Below are positions 22,741 to 64,000 of a stretch of DNA of 64,000 nucleotides, one piece after another. Each line of letters starts with the position of its first letter. Position 1 is the first letter of the stretch. The stretch covers positions 1,922,001-1,986,000 of the forward strand of contig NC_087381.1 of NCBI RefSeq assembly GCF_963675165.1, in the 5' to 3' direction. Position numbers and translations under genes: made by a program. The notes under the pieces were generated by a model that saw only the letters and a program-made list of their open reading frames with translations, was not told the origin of the DNA and searched no databases. The stretch is from Halichondria panicea (taxonomy: Eukaryota > Porifera > Demospongiae > Suberitida > Halichondriidae).

Positions 22741-23462
22741 CATAACAAGATGGGAGGTTGGGAGAAATGGCATGATGGTTATGATTGTCATGAAGTGCAA
22801 ATTATTGATGATTGTGCCCCTTTCAGACATACCATTCAACACCAAGAGTGGCTGCAGTTGCTAGGGAACAGGGGACCTCACACGGTGCAGATGAAAGGAT
22901 CTACAATCAACTATGAAGCCAGGCTGGTGTTTGCTACTTCTAATAACAGCCCATCAGAGATGGTGGCTAACCTCATGGACTCACACAAGCCTGCCATGCT
23001 CAGGAGAATTCAAAAGAACGAGTATCACATGAGTGAGGCTAATGAACGCCCCATGCTGCAGCTGAAAGTGATGGAATTGATGTGCAAGTTTTTCAAAGGC
23101 ATTAATCCATATAGGGAGATGGGGAAAGACCTCTACATGCAACAGGATTTCAGTCTAGACAACTTGGCACCTCTGCCAAAACCAATGCAAACAACATTAC
23201 ATGCATCACTGCCAAGGATTATTGGATGCAGAAGGGGAAACCATACAAAAGACACCAGACCAATTACAAGAGATAGAGAAAGAAACTCAAGCCAAATATG
23301 ACTCTTTATAGGTAGGTTTAGAGAGATGAAAAAGAAAGCACAGAAAAAGAACAAATCTAGCAAATAGAGAGTGTAATTCCATGTGTATATTATCAATATG
23401 AGCCCGTAAGGGCGAATGTGAGTGGTGGATGAGGGCGAAGCCCGAATGAGGCTGGAAAGCAT

Positions 23463-23687
23463 AGGGTTAGGCTCCTTTCTTGTGTATAGGGACAATATTG
23501 TGCTGTTTCCAGTCGCTGGGGAAAGTTTTTTGCTGGGGCTTTGGTTAAAGATGTCCCTTAAGAGTACAGTTAGTACATTCGCACAAGCTTTTAGAACCTT
23601 GTGGTTGATGTTGTCGACACCAGGTGTCTTCGTAGGGTTTAGAGAGGCTAAAGTTTGGTAGACCTCGCAGATGTGGATGTGGAACAA
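23463..23687 (-). pseudogene. LINE reverse transcriptase amino-terminal fragment
   Basis: On the minus strand the frame reads EVYQTLASLNPTKTPGVDNI, then HKVLKACANVLTVLLRDIFN, the conserved opening of non-LTR reverse transcriptases that normally leads into the NYRPISLL block. That next block is missing here but starts the other fragment at 18381 on the plus strand. The sequence decays after about 23463. Its 5' side abuts the 70-bp repeat at 23678-23748. Confidence 0.8.
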
Positions 23688-23748
23688 TTTTTATTGTTGG
23701 CTGTGGTATATAGATTTATTCCTTGTAAATGTGAAAAAAAAATTTTTC
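23678..23748 (+). repeat. Second copy of the 70-bp repeat from 13068
   Basis: From TGTGGAACAATTTTTATTG through the GTGAAAAAAAAATTTTT end, this matches 13068-13135 with one small insertion (tatag). Two copies 10.6 kb apart, one next to a LINE piece, suggest a dispersed element or a retrotransduced 3' untranslated segment. Confidence 0.7.
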
Positions 23749-24140
23749 TGGGCAATTGTGTCCTATATAATTATATATTATGTGACATCTAATGGAATTT
23801 TGTGGTATCCAGCACCTGCATGGGATTTCAGCATGGGACAATCAGAGTGTAAGCCGAGGTATTAAAGAAGAAGTTCTATATAGTGTCGATCGCCGTGCCT
23901 CCGGCAGGAAAGAATATACACTACATCACACCACACGCCCTTGACTCTTCGGCCTTAATTGTTGTTGAGGTTAATGATTTATTCCTTGCAACCAGTGTGA
24001 AAGAATAATTTTGACGATTATATGTATGATTCAAGAATAAAGGATTGGGTAAATTCACACAACACACATAATTAGCTACAATTGCAGAAGTATAAGTACC
24101 TAGCTATATAAAGTTCAGTATGATAATGTGGTGTACGCCG

Positions 24141-42744
<18,604 letters not shown>

Positions 42745-42838
42745 TTTCAGATCAACCTGGATGATAATAATGAGGACAGGTTATGTTTCTAGCTTACTGG
42801 TTGTATAAATTTACAGCAGACTAAATCTATATACATTA

Positions 42839-42991
42839 CACAGTAAAAACAGATGTGTTATAATAACATAAAACATCTCAAATAAAATGCATCATTTGAA
42901 ATTTAATGTAGAAATGACATAAATTTCTGTCATTTTAACACTAAAATACGATGATGCATCCCATATAACATAATTATGTGTTTTTGCTGTG
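42839..42991. mobile_element. 153-bp mariner-type MITE upstream of the gene F start
   Basis: CACAGTAAAAAC at the left and GTTTTTGCTGTG at the right are nearly perfect inverted ends, with TA at 42837-42838 and 42992-42993. It lies in the 5' untranslated intron of gene F, 95 bp from the start codon, and has no counterpart in gene G. Confidence 0.75.
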
Positions 42992-43049
42992 TAACTTCAT
43001 AATTAGTCATGCATGCTATATACCAGTCAAGTAGATGTACTTCACTTAC

Positions 43050-43120
43050 ATTCAGTTCTTGATTGCTAACAGTCTGTCACTGCATAGTCAACTTTAGCTT
43101 TGCACTAGTGAAAGAGGCTA
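43050..43120 (-). other. Gene F: probable 5' non-coding exon
   Basis: On the minus strand the sequence ends GAACTGAAT before donor gtaagtga at 43049. The matching acceptor (catccag) ends at 42757, giving a 12-base leader before the ATG at 42744. Gene G has the same word and donor at 61784. The 5' limit of the exon is a guess; no TATA box is seen upstream. Confidence 0.6.
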
Positions 43121-43859
43121 GCTGCACCAGCCTGTGTACAGATCCATGCGGCTAGATATCGAGGGCGAGGCATTTACAAGCCCTGTTTTAACCTCGAGAC
43201 CACGAGATTTGTTATTCTGCAAAGACAGTAACAGTGTTATAATTATAGGCACTAGTTTGTAGTCATATACTTAGAGTGTGCTTGACCCACACCCTCCAGT
43301 TTGGCAATCATCTTTCTCACTACTAGTACTAAATCTAGTGTCCCGTACGTACACACATCACTGCATGATCACAGTATAAACGCTTGTGCTGCCAGTATTT
43401 CTCCATAGCAATGAATTTACAAAGATTCTTGTTTCGAAATTGTTATAGCAAGAAAAAAAATGCACCCATATACTTCCAAAGACAAAGTCACACTGTGTAG
43501 GTGGGCATGGCCCTTCCTCCCAAAAGAAGGGAGGACAGGTTTCAAGCCTATATCTGGATTCAACTGCGAGAAACTTGCAGTAGAGCCTGGACCAATCAGA
43601 TTATGTCAAATCATTACTAGCTGTACATGCACGTACCCTAGCTATAAAGTATTATACCGATTAAATTTTACTCGTCAGGATCATGTGATGCATGCATGCA
43701 TGCAAGGGGATTACAAACAACTGCACAAAAAGAGATAATCAACTGAACACAATGAAAAGGCTACACGCAACTACTGAAGCTATAGAGCACACATACTACC
43801 AGCACTACGTCAGTCTAATAGTTCCAGCATAATTATGCATTACAAGTTCATCACCCTGT

Positions 43860-44075
43860 ACGTAAAAAAACAAAAGATCACCAGATGATATACAGGTAGG
43901 AGAACATACGTATACATATGAAACAGAAGATCACCAGATGGTATACAGGTAGGAGAACATACGTACGTACATATGAAACAGAAGATCACCAGATGGTATA
44001 CAGGTAGGAGAACATACGTACACATGAAACAGAAGATCACCAGATGGTATACAGGTAGGAGAACATACGTACAGA
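43860..44075. repeat. 51-bp tandem repeat between genes G and F
   Basis: Four copies of a unit containing GAAGATCACCAGATGGTATA and CAGGTAGGAGAACATACGTA lie between the stop of gene G and the 5' end of gene F. Small differences are confined to the ACGTACGTACAT portion. Confidence 0.92.
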
Positions 44076-44314
44076 AAGATTAGCAGTTAAAATATTGCCC
44101 AAAGCATGTTAGTTTACGGTCTCTAAAATGTAGCTGATCACATTTTATTTACAAACAACTGTTTCGTGTGCACATTAATTTTTCTTACAGATTTGGTGAC
44201 ACATATCAGATGATCACATTGGAAAGAATGCATCTAAAAACGAAACCTAAATGACCCACGGCACTATAATTATAACTATTTGCATGGTTTTCAGATTACC
44301 TCTGGGTGCGGCTA

Positions 44315-61664
<17,350 letters not shown>

Positions 61665-61783
61665 TCTCCTGTGCAAATTAGATCTATAGTCTCAGATATA
61701 ATTATATGAGGACAGAAAATTAATAGTAAATATTTCTAGTTGGCTGGTTAAAATCTTAAATACTTCGCAGTACATTCACTTAC

Positions 61784-61830
61784 ATTCAGTTCTAGATTCA
61801 TTCATTAGTACTGCACACTCCTGCACTGCA
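61784..61830 (-). other. Gene G: probable 5' non-coding exon
   Basis: The minus-strand sequence ends GAACTGAAT followed by donor gtaagtga at 61783, as in gene F. The acceptor gcacag ends at 61669, leaving GAGA before the ATG at 61664. The upstream limit is placed from the TATA box at 61857-61865. Confidence 0.6.
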
Positions 61831-61856
61831 CAGACTAAAGACCTGCCTGGAGTCAG

Positions 61857-61865
61857 CTTTTATAG
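61857..61865 (-). promoter_or_regulatory. TATA box of gene G
   Basis: CTATAAAAG on the minus strand, about 75-80 bp upstream of the 5' exon's donor, so a start about 30 bp downstream would give a first exon of some 45 bases. Gene F lacks an equivalent word at the corresponding place. Confidence 0.5.
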
Positions 61866-62018
61866 AGCAATGCGGCTATACTTCGACGCAAGACTGACAT
61901 AACTAGTGTTCAAGCTGGCGCTGTGCTAATGCCTCTCGCCATGTTTTTGCTTTCGCTCAAAAGTATTAGAGTGTTATCTATAATGAATTTTATATTAAAG
62001 TTAGCTTATCTATATAAA

Positions 62019-62250
62019 GTCACTGAGAAGAAAAGACTTATTTACATGCATCTATTGTTGTTATTTATTGTATTATGTGGCTTACCAGGACCTCAAGAAA
62101 GAAGAAAATTGATTCTTCCAGGATCTGTAGTTCAGTGTATATAATATCTAAGAAGAAAAGACCTGTGTACATGCATATTGTTATCTATATTGTTATATGG
62201 TAGTGTTTTGTGGCTTACCAGGCCCTCAAGACAAAGATGATTCTGCCAGG
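62019..62250. repeat. Two imperfect direct repeats of about 105 bp
   Basis: AGAAGAAAAGAC, TACATGCAT, GTGGCTTACCAGG and CTCAAGA occur in the same order at 62029-62122 and 62150-62250. The 73-residue open frame through the first copy (61923-62144) is not preserved in the second. Confidence 0.65.
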
Positions 62251-62394
62251 ATAATCTGGATCTGGATCTTGGATATCACACATGGGGAATGAGCACGCAT
62301 GCGCATTACATCCACAGGAATAATTAAAGGGTGTGTCCAAAGAGATCAATTTCACAAATGGCTACTGCTAGCTAGCTGTTTTAACAGATATTTT

Positions 62395-62740
62395 CTGAGT
62401 ATTGTAGCTAACAAAAAGCTAGCGCTTTAGTGCAAGGCTAACTCATATGTTGAATAGAAAGTTTGTGCGGACAGATGATGCTATGAAAGATTCTGAAGAG
62501 ACTGCAACAGCCTTCAATGTGAGTCAAACTAGCCATAACTCGAGAAAGAAGCTTTAGTTTGCTAATCCACGAATCAAAATCCAAGAGAACGTGGCTAGAA
62601 GCCTATAGAAGCTGTTAGTTTTCGTCGCATTGCAACCGTTGAGCAGTTATAGCTGGAATACACACACACACACACAGACAGACAGACACACACACAGTCA
62701 GCTTTACCGTATCCCTCGTGCGGCTACGCCTCGAGGCATA
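62395..62740. repeat. Partial copy of the TGCCTCGGTG-end element
   Basis: It shares the words AACTCGAGAAAGAAGC, AGAAGCCTATAGAAGC and the CA/GACA microsatellite (62660-62696) with the other copies and ends CTCGAGGCATAATTATTA. The left end is not recognisable. Confidence 0.65.
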
Positions 62741-62752
62741 ATTATTATTGTG

Positions 62753-62828
62753 TATAGCGCGAAATTTTCAAAAACTACTAATCCACAAAATCCGCGAAAA
62801 TTAAGCACCTCGAAAATTTCGCGCTATA
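62753..62828. mobile_element. 75-bp near-palindromic element
   Basis: ATAGCGCGAAATTTTC at 62754 is complementary to the sequence ending at 62827, with TA on both outer sides. It may be a very short mariner-type MITE. Confidence 0.6.
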
Positions 62829-62829
62829 A

Positions 62830-63308
62830 GAACACAAAAAATTGAGTGCTGTGTACGATTATAGGCCTCCATTTGACCATAATCATGCTCATGCAGCCAT
62901 GCATGCAGTGATCATGAGGTTGTTGTGCTCATAGTATAGTACCAATGAATCAGTTTGCATATCAGTAATCTCTCGAGTTGAGTGACTCAATATGAGCTAC
63001 ATATACGTAGTACATTATAATAATTAATTATCAGTAACTCGTATGGAGGTTCTCTAACTACTTGATGTTGGAGAGGCGTCCTTTATCGTAGGCACACTAA
63101 AGTTTGCACATGTCACATGCAATGCACTTCACATGCATGGTATTTATAATGCGGATTACTCAAAAGGCATGAATCAACCATAATTATACTCAGAAACAGA
63201 TCAACAATTATACCACTTTTGTACATTTCATATACGTGCATATACACAATGACACAATGCAATGAACATAATGTACAAACAGTATGACTGTGTGTTTGTT
63301 CATATACT
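62830..63308. other. 3' flank of the immunoglobulin gene, nothing recognisable
   Basis: AT-rich sequence without a supported gene between the small palindrome and the stop codon at 63309. Confidence 0.5.
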
Positions 63309-63939
63309 TCAACCAATAGACAGAGTTGCAGCATCAGAGACGACTGATCCCGCACTGTTGGTCACAACAACTGTGTAATCTCCAGCATCGCCAGACTCAA
63401 CATTGATAATCTGCAGGGTGGATGAATTGGATCCTTCGATGTCTCCGTCGACGTCAGTGAGAGCGTTCCCGCCAGGACCAAACCACTGGTAGCTCAATCC
63501 TTCACCAGAGGCTTCCACGGTGAATGTGGCAGTTCCACCCGCTTTCGCAGTATTCACATCGCTCGGCTGTACGTCAATTGCAGGACCTGTACACAAAGGC
63601 AAGTAAAGCATGAACATGCACGCCCGCCACACAGACACAAACTGAGCCGTAAGAATATAGGCATGTTTCAAATCTCACCAATAGACAGACTTGCAGCATC
63701 AGAGGTGACTGATCCCACACTGTTGGTCACAACGACCGTGTAGTCTCCCGCATCGCCAGGCTCAGCGTTGAAAACTGTCAACGTTCCTGAAGTGGACCCC
63801 TCAATCTCTCCGTCACTGTCAGTCAGAGCCACTCCACCAGGACCATAGGTCAGTCCTGCACCAGAGGCCTCCACGGTGAATGAGGCACTTCCGCCTTGCT
63901 CGACACCCACACTCTCTGGTTGGGTCTCAATTTCAGGGG
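63309..63939 (-). CDS. 3' end of an immunoglobulin-repeat gene (partial)
   Basis: Two phase-1 exons are visible: 63679-63939 and 63309-63586 (with stop). Each encodes one Ig-like domain with the words FTVEASGEGLSYQWFGPGG, NSSTLQIINVESGDAGDYTV and VTNSAGSVVSDAATLSIG. DAGDYTVVV is the conserved strand F tyrosine motif. The upstream exon's domain lacks the three residues QWF, thus the core tryptophan. Neither exon has the strand B cysteine (ATFTVEA), so the usual disulphide is missing, as in the bacterial-style Ig repeats of secreted adhesins. The protein ends at the last strand with no membrane anchor. The gene continues beyond 64000. Confidence 0.85.
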
Positions 63940-64000
63940 CTACATAGAGTGAGTATGAAACGATCAGCAATTGAACACTCAGCATTACTTGTTTGGCACA

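Larger units (their letters stand above)
21636..23301 (+). pseudogene. Endogenous CRESS-DNA virus Rep gene, interrupted
   Basis: An intronless reading frame shows rolling-circle replication protein features in order. Near the start, WKVTLQHAD sits at the motif I position; HQH at 21885-21893 is the HUH motif; YVVK at 22008-22019 supplies the nicking tyrosine and lysine. The superfamily 3 helicase follows: GPSGTGKT (Walker A, 22242-22265), EVQIIDDC (Walker B) and LVFATSNNSP (motif C). In living viruses Rep nicks the origin and unwinds circular DNA. This copy is broken by a 102-bp in-frame tandem duplication just before the HUH motif and by a 407-bp inverted-repeat element (22334-22740) between Walker A and Walker B; the same frame resumes after it. 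It is a genome fossil. No stem-loop origin nonamer was found beside it. Confidence 0.88.

Noticed and set aside
23133-23400. Minus-strand continuation of the LINE frame under the Rep carboxy terminus
   Set aside because: The stretch is antisense to the Rep coding sequence and shows no reverse transcriptase blocks; only 23463-23687 is supported as LINE.
61923-62144. 73-residue hydrophobic frame
   Set aside because: It runs through one unit of an imperfect direct repeat and is not kept in the second unit.

Overview
The window looks like nuclear DNA of an animal, most likely a demosponge. Genes are split by many short GT-AG introns, the DNA is AT-rich and full of small inverted-repeat elements and CA/GT microsatellites, and the right two thirds encode huge secreted proteins built from SRCR, sushi, Calx-beta, fibronectin III and IgGFc-binding domains, a mixture typical of sponge cell-surface and extracellular proteins. 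The species cannot be fixed from the sequence alone.

Left part (1-17.5 kb, plus strand): a complete mago nashi homologue in six exons (1792-3187); an MFSD9-like major facilitator transporter (3516-5965) and a tandem second copy with one in-frame TGA (6114-8132); an eight-exon M20-family gene closest, as I remember the family, to plant-type acetylornithine deacetylase (8365-12962), unusual for an animal; a stretch of tandem repeats (13.4-14.9 kb); and a four-exon gene of unknown function with a histidine-rich patch (16221-17500).

Middle part (17.5-24 kb): a graveyard of foreign DNA. It holds a frameshifted LINE reverse transcriptase piece (plus), a decayed minus-strand coding stretch, an endogenous Rep gene of a CRESS (circular single-stranded DNA) virus broken by an in-frame duplication and by a 407-bp inverted-repeat element, and a second LINE reverse transcriptase piece (minus).

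Right part (24-62 kb, minus strand): two tandem paralogous giants. The downstream copy, here 'gene F' (24141-42744, 29 coding exons, about 2326 residues), reads signal peptide, Cys-rich exon, IgGFc-binding domain, five Calx-beta, three sushi, two FN3, a Thr/Pro/Cys stalk, SRCR, three sushi, two Calx-beta, sushi, SRCR. The upstream copy, 'gene G' (44315-61664, 39 coding exons, about 3226 residues), shares the amino-terminal half but has 19 sushi domains in place of three, a duplicated FN3-FN3-stalk-SRCR block, and an early stop where gene F splices on to more exons. All internal introns whose frame I traced are phase 1 and most exons are whole or half domains, so exons can be gained and lost without frame damage. 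No transmembrane segment is visible in either, so both are probably secreted, perhaps as extracellular matrix, aggregation or recognition proteins. The last bases (63.3-64 kb, minus) hold the 3' end of an immunoglobulin-repeat gene that continues outside the window.

Many insertions can be read at base resolution because the tandem paralogue supplies the empty site or because target duplications survive. Exon coordinates were derived by eye from splice signals, reading frame and paralogue comparison; no search or alignment software was used.
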